Assembly: GCA_012861695.1 (NCBI GenBank)
Contig: JAAOOA010000086.1
Location: forward strand, 4,547,293-4,611,292
Length of the DNA stretch: 64,000 nt
Reading direction: 5' to 3'
DNA from: Trematomus loennbergii
Taxonomy: Eukaryota; Chordata; Actinopteri; Perciformes; Nototheniidae
Below, one piece after another: positions 1-11,519 of the stretch (position 1 is its first letter; every line of letters begins with the position of its first letter). The notes beneath the pieces are model-generated. The model was not told the origin of the DNA. It ran no database searches and saw only the letters and a program-made list of their open reading frames with translations. Made by a program: the position numbers and the translations under genes.

Positions 1-394
1 ATGACTCATCTAAACAATTTCAGCTTAAAAGATATTTGCAGCATTTCTTTGTTTAAATCCCACTGTACGGTGGCCGACAGGTGCAAACAAATTCCAACGG
101 CCCAAAACACGTCCATCAGGAGAAACGCACTGCAGCTTCAAAAACTATATACAATATAACTATCACAGTCACTGGATATGTACCTAAATAGTTAGTTTTA
201 TTGGATTATCTTAACAATGTGATCGCAGGATTCCTTCGGATATTATTTCAAATATTTGTAAGCTAGCTAGGTAACCTAGCTAACCTAGTCATTCAAAATA
301 ACGAGCTACGCTAACAGCTGGTTAACTTTATAATCACTTTTAGTATCCCTGAGCTGAGCTTTTTTGTTGTTGCTGTGTTTCGTTTATGGCGCGC

Positions 395-640
395 AATTAG
401 TAAGCTTTGCACATGTTTCGTCAAGTTGATGAATGTTTTTCTAATCCTGCGCATCTGTTGTCAAGTGGTGAAGATGTTTCTTTATTTGCATGTTTTGTCA
501 CTTGTGTCTTAACATTTGCATCATTTCTGAAGCTGCAGCCAGTTTCTCTTAATGGAAGTGTTTTCTGCTGTTGTAGCGCGTTTGCACCTGTGGGCCACCA
601 TACCACCGTGATGATAAAACAAACTAAAAAGACGCGCAGT
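395..640. repeat. MITE-like repeat fragment (family also at 33850-34170)
   Basis: This stretch shares two blocks with 33850-34170. The block around 413-440 (CATGTTTCGTCAAGTTGATG) matches, in reverse complement, the left part of the other copy. The block around 515-555 (an AAGCTGCAGC core followed by TCTTAATGG) matches the right part of that copy in direct orientation. The mixed orientation suggests an element with inverted ends. No coding capacity is recognised; the 79-aa open frame here looks like chance. Identification rests on similarity between two diverged copies inside the window only. Confidence 0.35.
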
Positions 641-818
641 TTATAAGGCTACAAGGAGGGCTCCGGAAGCATCTGCTGGGAGGCACAGTAAAAGCCAAGC
701 TACAACTTGACAGCTTTTTAAAAAATGGTTCAATACCTTGAAATGAAGACGACGTCATTGATGGTACACTGGTTGTAGCTCTACCTTCAGCTGTCAAATT
801 GTCTCTGCCACCTCAAGG

Positions 819-2160
819 TTCTTTATTGTCAATCTGACATAGCTACAGAGTAATTATGCAGTTGAAAATCTTATGTCACAGGCTTCTCCAACAATGCAAC
901 ATAATAACATAATAACAATAAGAGCAGAGCAATACAAAAATAATAATAGTTATAAAATAAAATAAAGTTATGATGTGGAATAGTGCAGTACGAGTCTATA
1001 TACAAGTTATTGGAATGATATATATATATTAGGTATTAGATACATACTACTGAGTAGCAGATGAATGTTTGATGTTGTTTCAACAGTTCAATTTTTTAAC
1101 AGTCTCACTGCCCGCGGGAAGAAACTGTCTCCGAATCTTCTTGTCCTTGCCAGGATGCTGCGGTAACGTCTGCCAGACGGCAACAGAAAGAACAGTTTGT
1201 GGCTGGGGTGATGGGGGTCTTTGATAATCCGTAGTGATTTCTTCCTGAGCCGCTGGGAGTAAAGGTCCTCCATGGATGGCAGCTCCGTCCTGGTGATGTG
1301 CTGTGCAGTTTTCACCACCCTCTGTAAAGCCTTACGATCGAGGTCGGTGCAGCTGCCGTACCAGGCCGTCATGCTGCCAGTGAGGATACTCTCTATCGTG
1401 CACCTGTAGAAGTTGCAGAGTATCCTGGAATCCATTTTGAACCTCCTCAACCTGCGGAGGAAGAAGAGCCGCTGTCGAGCTTTCTTGGTGATGGTGGTGG
1501 TGTGAAGAGACCATGTCAGGTCCTCAGTGATGTGGACCCCAAGGAACCTGAAGCTTTTGACTCTCTCCACCGTAGTCCCATTGATGGCGATGGGGGCGTG
1601 TCCCTCTCCCTGCTGCTTCCTGTATCCACAATCAGCTCCTTTGTTTTGCTGATGTTGAGATGGAGGTTGTTATCCTGGCACCAAGATGTCAGGTTTTCGA
1701 CCTCCTCTCTGTACGCCGTCTCGTCATCGTCTGTGATCTGGCCGATGACGGTCGTGTCATCAGCAAACTTCACGATGGTGTTGGAGCTGTGTGTGGCCAC
1801 GCAGTCGTGGGTGAACAGGGAGTAGAGGAGAGGGCTGAGCACGCAGCCTTGAGGGGCACCGGTGTTAGAATCAGGGTGGAGGATGTGATGTTTCCCACCC
1901 GCACTGCCTGGGGTCTGCCCGTCAGGAAGTTCAGGATCCAGTCACAGAGGGCGCTGTTGAGCCCGAGGTCTCTGAGCTTGATGGCCAGCTTGGAGGGCAC
2001 AATGGTATTGAATGCTGAACTGTAGTCAATGAACAGCATTCTCACATATGTGTTCCTGTTCTTCGGGTCCAGGTGTGAGAGGGCAGTGTGGAGGGTGAGG
2101 GCTATGGCGTCGTCTGTGGACCTGTTTGCTCTGTAGGCAAACCTTGAACAGAGGGATCAC
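819..2160 (-). mobile_element. 5'-truncated non-LTR retrotransposon (Rex1/CR1-like LINE)
   Basis: Read on the minus strand, the element enters in the middle of a reverse transcriptase (near 2146), runs through the RT C-terminus to a stop at 1088, and continues into an AT-rich 3' untranslated region. It ends near 819 with TTGACAATAAAGAACCTTGA, an ending typical of CR1/Rex1-type fish elements. The missing 5' half is the usual 5' truncation of LINEs. It sits just downstream of the last recognised exon of the complement-regulator-like gene and has the same orientation. The clade name is from recalled family resemblance; that it is a LINE is clear. Confidence 0.8.
1088..2146 (-). pseudogene. Reverse transcriptase fragment of the LINE, frameshifted
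   Basis: Three overlapping minus-strand frames give consecutive pieces of one RT. 2045-1850 holds the [18 protein letters not shown] block (the D of the first catalytic motif) and [13 protein letters not shown]. 1842-1600 holds [12 protein letters not shown] and the catalytic FADDT motif (YADD-type box). 1570-1088 holds FRFLGVHITEDLTW, KKARQRLFFLRRL and the C-terminal LLPSGRRYRSI region. At least two frame changes (near 1850 and near 1590) separate the pieces and the N-terminus is absent, so this copy cannot encode a working enzyme. Confidence 0.8.
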
Positions 2161-2337
2161 AGCAATTCTTAGTTCTTCTAAAGCTTGGACGAATAAATGT
2201 GATTTGTGAAGCTGAGAAGCAATTTCTGAGATGCATGCAGCATGCACATAATCCAATCATGCTGCCAAGTGCTGTGCCTAAAAGGTTTTTAACTTAATTA
2301 CACGCCCATCGGTTTGTTGGGAGACATATTTCTTTAC

Positions 2338-2417
2338 CTCCTACTGAAGGTGAGACAGCTGCTGTTGTGCTGGTTCTGACAGTTTATCTCTAAGAGCTGT
2401 GGGTGTGGCAGAGGAAT
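2338..2417 (-). CDS. Ser/Thr/Pro stalk exon 2, one base too short
   Basis: The acceptor CTTCTACAG and donor GTAAAG bound an 80-bp exon. The entry frame gives DSSATPTALRDKLSEPA and then meets TAG near the 3' end. Restoring one missing base near 2360-2368 would let the exit frame read TAAVSPSVG and end in phase 1, like the preceding exons. The alternative is a genuine stop giving a soluble protein. Confidence 0.45.
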
Positions 2418-5400
2418 CTGTAGAAGTGGAAAATAATAAGTCAAAATGTCTTAACAAATGATAAAATATTGTGAAACGGGATTTCTTGTATGGAGGCGAT
2501 ATTATTTATATACCTTGTGCTGGAGGTTTAGTTGTTGGTGTTACCATTTCTGTTGTAGATATAGCTTTGGCCGTCACTCCTATGAATAGAAAACTGGTGA
2601 ATTTATCTTGGTTTTAATCAAATAAAATAAATCAGCAGTTTGGTGGAGGAGCATTTCAGTTGACATGCAGAATGTGAAAAATCTTCCCCTGATCCTCCTA
2701 AATCAAAAGGTTGCTCTTTAGTCAATACCTTGTTAAGTTGTTAAGGAGAGTATGAGTGTGACAGTTAGTAACAGCAGAAATGTCTAAATTCATTCATTAC
2801 GCCATACAAAGACTGGAAATCTATCTACAAATATATTGTATGGTTTGAAAATGGGGGGACCTAATGTAAATAGATTTGTTTAAACAATGGGTTAATACAT
2901 GCAAAACCACCTGTGTGGTCCACATCCACATGAATGGATTGTCCTTACCTTCACAAGCCGGCGGTGGAGAATCGTATTCACCAGTTTCGCTGCACTTAGC
3001 GCTATTTTTCCCAATCAGGGTGTATCCATCTTCACACATGTACTGTATGATTTGTCCATACATTGGTTCATCTCGAGAATCCCATGAGCTTTTGCCATTG
3101 GTCAATTTAACAGGTATTTCACATGTTATAACTGAGGAACAAGACAAACAAATGTTTTTCACACATTCTTATTATAAAAATCAAGAGTAAATTCAAATAA
3201 TGCATATTGTTGTGTATAAACTGTTGTATAAGCTGACAAACAATGAGAATTGAGAAAAAGAACAAAGAAGTCAACAACAGGAAGAAGAACTTCATAAAAA
3301 AACAACCCACTGCTGTCTTTTGTTTTTTGTTGTGGGAAGAACAAAACAATAGTTTATGTTTCTGGTTGCAGCTTCATAAAATACAAAAACAGAGAGACTT
3401 ACATTCGCACTTGGCTTTTCCAACCCAACCTATAGCATAGCACTGTTTCGAGCTAGATCCACTGATTTGGAAGCTGTTGAAAGATTAAGGAAATTAAAGC
3501 AGGGACGGTTTATTTAAGGAGGATTTGATAATGTAGAGTTATCATTTTGTATTGCAACAGAAGGGCAATTTCAACTTTGATAGCAAATTCTTACAGAGTT
3601 CAGTCAAGAACTAAAAATGAACAAATATCTCAACGTACGCAAATGGAGAGCCAAGTTTCTAATCAGCAAAACCACAACGTAGCACTTCTGGCAACAGGTT
3701 TATTTGTCTTTCAAGACTTTCTGGTTATCTTTAGAGACTGTTTTCATTAGCGAATCCACCTTGACTTCAGTCATCTAAGGCTAATTGCCAGCAGCACTTT
3801 CTGTACGGCAACTGTACAGCAAAAACACATACTTCGTGGGAAAATGATCAACTACTGATGGCATCCTTTGTGTTGTCACTGTGTTGCAGACACTTGTTTC
3901 TCTACCTTTAAATTAATGTATAACTCAGCTAGATAGCAATTACATGGGAAAAATACCTTTCACATTAATACTCACCCTTTGTCACAAATGACTTTTATTA
4001 CAGCACCAAACAGGGTACCGGCGCTGGTATTAAAGCTCATATTCGGTAGAGAAGTAGGGAGACCACAGTCCTTCTCTGTAATATAAAACAAACATTAATA
4101 CTGAACTTTAAGGTCAGGGTATTCACTTCAAAAGGACTAAATAAAGGTTTGATAAGAGTCTCTGTAATTGAATTAAAGAGGACAGGACTTACTCTTGCAG
4201 GTGAGATCTAGTTTAGTCCAATTATCATCAACGCAGGTTATAACCCCAGAGCCACTGTCTTTGACAAATCCATTCGCACATTCTAAGGTGACATGAACAT
4301 CCTTTGGTATTCATGAGAAGTGTCTTGTCGGTTAGGACAACATCTCTCCTTGTCTGAGGTTTGGGGCAGTCGGCTAGGGGGGAAAAAGAGACAGAAATTA
4401 AACATGAACAGCGACTTTTTTTGTTTTAAAATCTGGCATGATAATGATCCAGTTCTAGACAATAAAACAGTAGATCTGAAAGCCTTTTATCCAAAAATGT
4501 AAATAAATAAAGCTAATATCAGACTTGTCATATAGTCATTTATATTAATGGTAAATGCGGGTGAGAAAATCCCCTATGTGTAAGTTATAAATATGGTAAA
4601 TATTATTTTAGTTGCTCACTTTTTATTAGGTCATAAAGTCAGCAGTTTAAAGTTAGTCATTAACTAAGAGTCCTTTAGTCTACATGTCAATACTTAAGCT
4701 GTTAATTCATGGATTTTTCGTCCAAGAGTATCTCCAAAACCGTGCAATTTCACAGTGCTTTTCTAAATTATTTATGACTGATGTATGAAAAAGAAAAATA
4801 TACAATAATTCAATAACTATTAAAGCCTATGTGAAGGATGTCGTTATAAACGGGTCACTGATACATTTTCGTTTAAGCATCTTCATACTTGATGGAGTTG
4901 TGTTATCTTTAACTAAACCACAGAACACATCTAAAATATTCAGGGGAGTGCTCCTAACGGTAGAAGATTTATTTTGTATGATCATTGCCTTTTTCCCCAT
5001 TTTCTATTTAGAAGCATTGCCTGCTGTATAAAATGTGAATGCGCTATATAAATGACAGAAAACTTTACAGAGAAAAGAAAGTAGTAGAGAAATCATTGCT
5101 GAAGTTACAGTTGTACTCACTGAGTGGCCACTTTAGGTGAACATACTCTCCATATTATTTACATTTAGGAAGATCATTACATTCAGTTTTTTTCCAGAAG
5201 TTTCTAAATTATGTCCTTCCCATTCCATAACAAAACATGTTGACTCAAATACTAAATCATATATTAAAATGAATTAAAACACTTAAATGGCAGTGTTAAC
5301 ATCCATGGAGAAAATACAAGTTTTAATATTTGTTATTATCTACTGTTTTTTTTTTTACGAATATCAGACATATTTAATGTTACTGGGTACCAGGATATAC

Positions 5401-5682
5401 AGTATACAGTATTTATACATATTTAAAAAAAAGTTGGAATCTATGATTATTATTGGCATAATTATAAAAGAAAATTAGAGTAAGCAATTATCTGTTTTAT
5501 GTAGAGTTGACCAAAGATCTAGTCTAGCGTATCTTGCTTGAACAAATGACTAATAAATATGATCTCATTAACCAGACTGCAAAATTGATGTAAAACTAAC
5601 CTGTTGCCTTCGCGAAGAAGAGGTGGAGTAACAGCAGAACTTTGACTGTTCTCCGTCCACAGGTGTCCAGGAGAACCTCCAT
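2338..5682 (-). CDS. Complement-regulator-like sushi (CCP) protein, CD46/CD55/Tecrem type, partial
   Basis: Seven minus-strand exons join with consistent splice phases: 5682-5601 (signal peptide), 4373-4193 (CCP1), 4075-3976 and 3473-3403 (CCP2, split at a phase-2 Gly codon), 3131-2949 (CCP3), 2579-2514 and 2417-2338 (Ser/Thr/Pro stalk). Each CCP has its four cysteines; CCP1 and CCP2 keep the conserved Trp. The plan (signal peptide, whole CCP, split CCP, whole CCP, short STP exons) is that of membrane regulators of complement activation. Such proteins bind C3b/C4b on the cell surface and act as cofactors or decay accelerators. I see no transmembrane or cytoplasmic exon before the LINE at 2160, so the 3' end is missing, soluble, or beyond the window. 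Two exons have lengths that break frame by one base (4193-4373 and 2338-2417). Other CCP proteins are possible; the STP exons favour the RCA reading. Confidence 0.72.
2514..2579 (-). CDS. Ser/Thr/Pro stalk exon 1
   Basis: A 66-bp phase 1-1 exon (acceptor ATTCATAG, donor GTATAT) encoding VTAKAISTTEMVTPTTKPPA. It is rich in Thr/Ser/Pro and resembles the O-glycosylated STP exons that follow the CCP modules in CD46 and CD55. Confidence 0.55.
2949..3131 (-). CDS. CCP3 exon
   Basis: A 183-bp phase 1-1 exon (acceptor TTCCTCAG, donor GTAAGG). It encodes ITCEIPVKLTNGKSSW, IQYMCEDGYTLIGKNSAKC and EYDSPPPACEG. The four cysteines and the GY motif after Cys2 are typical; the usual Trp before Cys4 is replaced (GEYDSPPPAC). 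This is the clearest single CCP domain of the gene and is in one open frame. Confidence 0.78.
3403..3473 (-). CDS. CCP2 second-half exon
   Basis: A 71-bp exon (acceptor TCAACAG, donor GTAAGT; phase 2 in, phase 1 out). It encodes FQISGSSSKQCYAIGWVGKA and KCE, giving cysteines 3 and 4 and the conserved Trp. The length fits both phases exactly. Confidence 0.72.
3976..4075 (-). CDS. CCP2 first-half exon
   Basis: The acceptor TATTACAG and donor GTGAGT bound a 100-bp exon (phase 1 in, phase 2 out). It encodes KDCGLPTSLPNMSFNTSAG through AVIKVICDKG, with cysteines 1 and 2 of a CCP module and a possible N-glycosylation site (NMS). The phase-2 split in a Gly codon is the classical break point of split CCP modules in RCA genes. 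Confidence 0.72.
4193..4373 (-). CDS. CCP1 exon, one base too long
   Basis: The acceptor is CCCCCCTAG and the donor GTAAGT. The first frame gives DCPKPQTRRDVVLTDKTLLM; the second gives PKDVHVTLECANG, then GVITC, NW and LTCK. Together they hold the four cysteines and the Trp of one CCP module. The switch needs one extra base near 4305-4316. The exon is 181 bp although both borders are phase 1, which requires a multiple of three; this independently confirms the indel. Confidence 0.68.
5601..5682 (-). CDS. Exon 1 of the sushi gene: start codon and signal peptide
   Basis: The ATG is read from 5682 downward. The frame gives MEVLLDTCGRRTVKVLLLLH followed by LFFAKAT: a short basic segment, then a hydrophobic core VLLLLHLFF and a small-residue cleavage region. 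The exon ends at 5601 with a GTTAGT donor in phase 1, which joins the first CCP exon to give Ala-Asp-Cys. The 82-bp length (27 codons + 1) fits the phase. The 5' UTR and promoter are not resolvable by eye. Confidence 0.65.
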
Positions 5683-6618
5683 GCCGGGCAGGAGAAGCTG
5701 ACTGAAGATCTGATCCAGGTTCCGTCCCTTGTTGATCCAAATCCCCCTGAGAGGCGATGCAGAGCAGCGAGTCGCTCCGCTGCCAGTTAACTGTGGTCCT
5801 CCCCTGAACGCACCACTGGATTACTATCTATTTTTGGCCAAATTAGCAGAATTATAGGAAGTTAGAAAAGAATGGCCTTCACAATAAAAGCACAAAGAAA
5901 CATTAGGTAAATACATAATAATAAACACATTGATAATTTAAATCAGCCTACCCTTGAATAACAGATATTTGATACACATCATTAACCAATCATAACATTG
6001 ATGTGTCTATTGTGACAACATTCATACCATTATAAGTAGCTATGTGTATATTTGCACTTAAATATTCAGTGACTAGTTTTTATTTTAGTTTTATATATGT
6101 TTTCACAGTTTTTTCTTCTTATCTACATCTTTGTGTGCCCTGTTTGTTGTTTGTATAGCGATGCATCTATCTATCCAGCGTTAACAAGTGTCTTATTTTG
6201 AAAGGCAAAAAGGAAGTTTCGCTTTTAAAATAGTAGCTTGTATTCCAGAGGCAGGATAGACAACATTCACAGACAGGTTTCAGGCAGAGTTTTCGGAAAG
6301 ACATGTCAACAATTTCAATGATATAATCTGAACTACTTTGCTGAGTTTCTTTGTTAATGTGTGTGTTCTTTAACTACGCCGTAAATTACACAACACACAT
6401 TTCCAGTATGACCACCGGTAAGAGAAGCCCTGTAGTCCAACCTCCTGTAAGAAGCGGAAACGTCTCCCAATGTTTTGCAAAGCCAAACAGTGGAACATTG
6501 TGGGTGTGTCCTGGAAAAAAGGGGGTAATCCCTCTTCGGGTTCTTTAACAGGGACGCCCACTAGCCTGTTATATTTTACCCTACTTTTTGATGAGATTTA
6601 CACTTCTGTAAAGAAAAT

Positions 6619-7101
6619 CAGAGGTGGGAGAAGTACTCAGAAGTCCTGCATTCAAAATATTACTCAAGTAAAAGTACAAAAGTATTAGCATCAAAATATA
6701 CTTAAATATCCAAAAGTAAGAGTACTCATGCAGATTGGCCCATTTCAGAATAATTGTATATGATATGTTCTGATTATAATTATTGATGCATTAAAGTGTT
6801 ATCAAAGCTGGTAAAGGGAAGTTAGTTTTAATGACTTTGTATACTGCAGGGTAGCTTGTGAATTTACTCCAGGTGTAACTAAAGTCTGATTTAAGGGTCG
6901 ATTATATTTCACATCATTAATCCAAATCTGCAAAGTAACTAAATAAATGCAGAGAGTAAAATTCCACGATTTACCTCTGTTTGTTTGGAGTAGAAGTACA
7001 ATGTAGCAAAAAATGGAAATACTCAAGTAAAGTACAAGTATCTCAAAAGTGTACTTAATTACAGTACTTGAGTATACGTACTTAGTTACTTCCCACCTCT
7101 G
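6619..7101. mobile_element. hAT-type MITE (CAGAGGTGGGA termini)
   Basis: The ends are perfect 11-bp inverted repeats, CAGAGGTGGGA and TCCCACCTCTG. The flanking octamers AAGAAAAT and AAGACAAC agree at 6 of 8 positions, fitting an old 8-bp hAT target duplication. The inner sequence carries the ACTCAAGTAAAAGTACAAAA and AGTACTTGAGTA motifs of a very common teleost element. Diverged copies lie at about 19453-19953, 34196-34621, 30028-30090 and 56597-56885. Confidence 0.7.
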
Positions 7102-9100
7102 AAGACAACTATTACAAGAACATGATGACAAATATCATAATAAAATAAATCTGAATATATATGGCCTTGGTAAATAATAATAACAATAACAGTGCTTTAA
7201 ATTGTATTGGCAATAATAATAATCAAACAAATACACAATAAAAAACAATGAATGTGAAGATTGTGGTTGCTTTCTGCAGTAGTTCACACAGTAGATACAG
7301 AGTCACTTTTCTAGCTTTCAGTGTTTGCCATGGTTACATTCCACAATTTCCCCTCAACAACGGGGCTGTGCCTCATCGCCTCATTGCCTCACACACACAC
7401 ACTGGGTTGAATTCCAAGGAGTTCACTCCACCACCCATTTCCAACCACATACGTTTGTTGATAGGGGCCCTCTTCTTACTCCACCCAGAGTTGCCTAAGA
7501 AACACAGACATTACAAAGAAACCTGGCAGCAAAGAGCTAATGAAGTTAAGCAGCCTGCATCTGTTCTCTTCAGTGAGCCAGAGGAAACACCAGGATATTT
7601 TGATTATGAGATTACATCACTGAAAAACAGGATAATAAAGAAGCTTGTGGTCTCTGGTTGGTTGGGATGGGTATTGCCAGCACAATGCTGCAAAACAAAA
7701 ACAATATGGCCTTTTCGAACTGTGTGGGGCACCTCACTTCCTTTTAAGGAACTAGCATTAGTAGATAACGGATGCTAGTCGGCCAAACCACTTCTCTGGA
7801 AGTCTCTGTCACATGGCCTGCTTCTCTTATCTCTCCAGACACCCTTGTCCAAGTGAAAGATGAAGACACCTCCCTCTTAAGGCTACTCTACTACGGCTGT
7901 ATAGAGTTCTGAATGATTCAGTGGCTTTCGTTCACACCAGGGTCAAAGTCAAGGACTTGATGGTAGGGTTCTGGCAGTTATTCACGGATCAAGTGTTTTT
8001 TCTATATTGACGAAAATGTTCAAACAAATACTGCTGTAGATGCCTGAGGCGGAGACGTGCAATTGCAGCATGAATTAGATGGAATACACTGCAGAAGATG
8101 TTAAACTTTAAGGTAAAAGGTAAACAATCTATCATACCTATCATAAATCTATCTTGATGTTAAATATAGCTTCAAAGAAATGAGTCAGTCTTAATTTAAA
8201 TTAATCAAATTATGATCTAACCTTAGCAAGCTCATTATGTAGAGTCTTTGATTAACTACTTTTAAATGAAAGAGGCCCTTTAAGTTTTTTGGTTTCTATA
8301 GGTTTGTGTGCATGTAAATGGTCTGCAAACATGGGGGGAAACTAGTGTAGTAAAAAAGCAAAAGATAACCACTGGATAGAATGGAAAATAATAGTTTAGT
8401 AACAGTGGTTCACTTTTTTAGGCCACTCGTGTGGAAATTGCAATTCCTTTACAAATCCCGAATCTAAATCTAAAACTTCCTGTATTGTCACACCATGACT
8501 TGAATTGTCCAGTAGAGGGCAGTATAAGCACACGCAGGAACATATTAGGCCATAGTGTAACTGCAAGCTGCACTATTTTTTCATCCAAACAGGAACAAAC
8601 AGTCTTATTTCTTTTTAAAATATATACATTTAAATCTGAGCTGTCAATCAAGTTAATTGTCTGCATAAATGTTCATCACGACTAAACTCTGGTGCAGTTA
8701 TCAGTGCATTAGGCACCTCCATCACATCCGCAGTGGACATTAAATCAGGTCATTATTTGACATTTAATAAAGCCTGAATCACCACCATGTAATCCCAGGG
8801 GGGCTTGTGTTGTCTTTGCCCTCAGTGACGTCCGCATGTCTTTAGGAGTGAGATTAGAGTCGGACGGACAGATGTGTAATCAGGTGAACCCGTCTGACTC
8901 CAGCAGCTCCACAGCCTGCTCTTCCCTTTCATCACCCTGTCCTCGCCATTTCTCTCCCTCCTGCATCTCTGTGCCCCTTTTGTCTGTGTCCTCCTTTGCT
9001 CACCTCCTTAGTCACTGCCTGGTTTACTCTCACTTCTAATGTCTGACATCCTGTTTCTTTCTGTCTTTTTGTGTTCTTTTTTATCTTGTTTTGATGTGGC
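7102..9100. other. No gene recognised
   Basis: Between the MITE at 7101 and the repeat at 9103 I see no coding exon, RNA gene or clear repeat. A 176-aa plus-strand frame (7248-7778) has no recognisable domain and uneven composition, so I did not call it. An AT-rich spacer runs about 8100-8400. Confidence 0.4.
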
Positions 9101-9102
9101 AA

Positions 9103-9260
9103 CCAGTGTTGGGCAAGATACTTCCAAAATGTAATACAGTACATATGACTTATTACTGTCTTTTTAAGTAATAAGTTACATTACAATATACTGTCTCTGA
9201 AATGTACTATGCACTACTTTTATATTACTTTTGAGTTACTTTACCAACATAACCGCAAAA
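9103..9260. repeat. Teleost interspersed repeat (CAGTGTTGGG start)
   Basis: It begins CAGTGTTGGGCAAGATACTT and continues with TAATAAGTTACATTACAATA and GAGTTACTTTACC. This composition is typical of a very widespread fish element whose copies start CAGTGTTGGG and alternate TTAC/GTAA motifs. The far end is not defined here, so this is a fragment. Confidence 0.4.
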
Positions 9261-9269
9261 GAATGGCTA

Positions 9270-10275
9270 GGTATTTTAAATGCTAAAATGTAGTTTAGTG
9301 CATTATACATCCAGTGAAGGGCAATGTGGTATAGCATAACAACTGTAGGTCATAAGGCTACTAACAACTGTTATTACACGGCTTAGTGAATACTCGATTC
9401 TGATTGTACATCTTAACATGTGACACGTTGTTAATACAGTAGGCTAGTACAGACCACTATCAAGGACTATAATGAAGGTTGCTAAGGAGGATCAAGAAAG
9501 AGAAAGGAAAAGAGGTTAAAAAGACGGAGCGCTGGACGTCAGATAAATCACCAGAAGAAGGCAGAGAGGAAGTATTTTCTGCAAATTGTAAATTATTGTG
9601 CAAATAAACACAAATGTATACATATAGGTGATGTAAAATATATGCATAAATGTTTGTATGCAGCATGAATGATTTTAATTTTGACATACTGGACCTCTAT
9701 ACTGTAGATTGTGTCAACACATAATAATTAAATGGAGGTTCAGTGTTATAGGGCTACAATAACGACTTTATAATGCAGTGAATTGGCAAACAAGACAAGT
9801 TACAGCAGATACTCTATGTTCAGAAATGTGAAAAGATAGATGCAATAATTACCCAAAAGAAGAGGAAACAGGAGCCCCTTCTTCATCATGGTGCATTGAT
9901 GCTACTGTTTTAAAACATGTATAAAATAAGATCAGGGGTGTGTGAGAAAGAGAGACGGATCCACTGCGTTTGGATGTGGATCAAAGTGTTTTTGACAAGA
10001 GAGAGGGGAAAAAAGGAAAAAACAGCTGCTGGGCCTCATTTGTAAGCTCTGGTTAAAAAAACAAAGCAGGAAACAATTTTCTTTATCGACTGCACCGGTC
10101 TTCTGCTGCTGCTGCAGACTGCAGGCATTACAGTTCAAATCACAATTACATAATGCAAATAGGTCAAACAGCAATGATACCAAAACAAGATGTGACCCAT
10201 CATTTCAAAAGAGCAGAGCACTAACATTGGAGGAAGGACTCAGATCCTTAAGTAACATACACATATTACTACCAT
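9270..10275. other. No gene recognised
   Basis: AT-rich spacer with short open frames in both directions that show no domain, splice logic or composition of coding sequence. I see nothing more in it. Confidence 0.35.
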
Positions 10276-10277
10276 AC

Positions 10278-10548
10278 TGTAAAAACTCTATTCACACACG
10301 GCATCTATTGCACGTCTGTCCGTCCTGGGAGAGGGATCCCTCCTCTGTTGCTCTCCCTGAGGTTTCTCCCATTTTCCCTTTAAACTGGGTTTTCTCCGGA
10401 AGTTTTTCCTTGTACGATGTGAGGGTCTAAGGACAGAGGGTGTCGTATGTCATACTGATATTCTGTACAAACTGTGAAGTCCACTGAGACAAATGTAACA
10501 TTTGTGATATTGGGCTATATAAATAAACATTGATTGATTCATTCATAT
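10278..10548 (+). mobile_element. 3' end of a teleost retroposon (LINE/SINE tail)
   Basis: It contains GTCCTGGGAGAGGGATCCCT, GAGGTTTCTCCCATTTTCCC and TGATATTGGGCTATATAAAT, ending in ATAAACATTGATTGATTC. I recognise this block as the common 3' tail of a fish retroposon with a (TTGA)-type 3' repeat. Only the tail is present; no reverse transcriptase lies upstream. The family name cannot be given from sequence alone. Confidence 0.55.
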
Positions 10549-10720
10549 TACTGAATATAATATTTAAATAAAAACATGTTATTGTCGTTGGCAAGAGGAA
10601 ATGCAGCAAGTCTTTAGATTCGTGAAGCAGTAGGACCATTAATTATTTTTGCATGAAACATTTACAAATATTAAAATAATTGTCAGAGACATATTATAAC
10701 ATGTTTTGTGTAAACATATC

Positions 10721-11100
10721 TTAAAGGTCCCATGTCATGCTTTTCCGGTTATTACCCGTCCCCTTGTGTGTTACAGTATGTAGCTTTTTCTGCATGTAAA
10801 CGGTCTGCAGAGTCACAAACCCTCAAAGTACACCCTGTAGCGAGTAAAACTCTAACACAGAAAAGACCTGTCTATGCTGCCCCAGAACGCCTCGTGGAGA
10901 TTCTCTTTTCCATTTTAATCTTCCTGGGTACAGTAACGTGACCATACCAAAATGGACCCATTGGTCCAAATGGACCAATCCGTGGAGCTCCTCACAACAC
11001 CACTCTCTCTCAGCGGCGAAACTGTGACGCGCTGGGGGGGGTGCTAGTGCCTCGCAGCGGCCTTTAGCCATTCTTAAATCCAAAATGAATATTGACTTGA
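10721..11100 (+). mobile_element. TTAA-flanked MITE, left part (family E1)
   Basis: It begins TTAAAGGTCCCATGTCATG and runs almost identically to the copies at 31642-32457 and 60265-61031 for about 180 bp (for example TGCATGTAAACGGTCTGCAG, CACCCTGTAGCGAGTAAAAC). The right terminus is not found. After about 11000 it diverges from the other copies and runs into a GT microsatellite, so this copy is truncated or rearranged. Confidence 0.7.
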
Positions 11101-11104
11101 GAAG

Positions 11105-11137
11105 TGTGTGTGTGTGTGTGTGTGTGGGTGTGTGTGT

Positions 11138-11207
<70 letters not shown>
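11105..11207 (+). repeat. (GT)n microsatellite
   Basis: About 100 bp of GT repeats, interrupted once by GGGTG and once by GTGGTG near the left side. It lies at the right edge of the truncated E1 element. Confidence 0.95.
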
Positions 11208-11208
<1 letters not shown>

Positions 11209-11330
11209 CATCAGTGGACAACAACAGCTCTTTCATAGGCGTCAGTGTATCCGGGTCAGCTGTGCAGGAGATGCTCCGAGTCCTGCAGCTGTTGGAGGGA
11301 AGAACAGCAGAGAAAACAAGGACAGAGAAT

Positions 11331-11470
<140 letters not shown>

Positions 11471-11519
11471 TGAATGAGGAGATCTCCCTATACAGCTCCA
11501 CCACTGATGTTAAATAGAG

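Noticed and set aside
7248..7778. 176-aa plus-strand open frame
   Set aside because: No domain, signal peptide or splice logic; composition looks like random translation. Not called as a gene.
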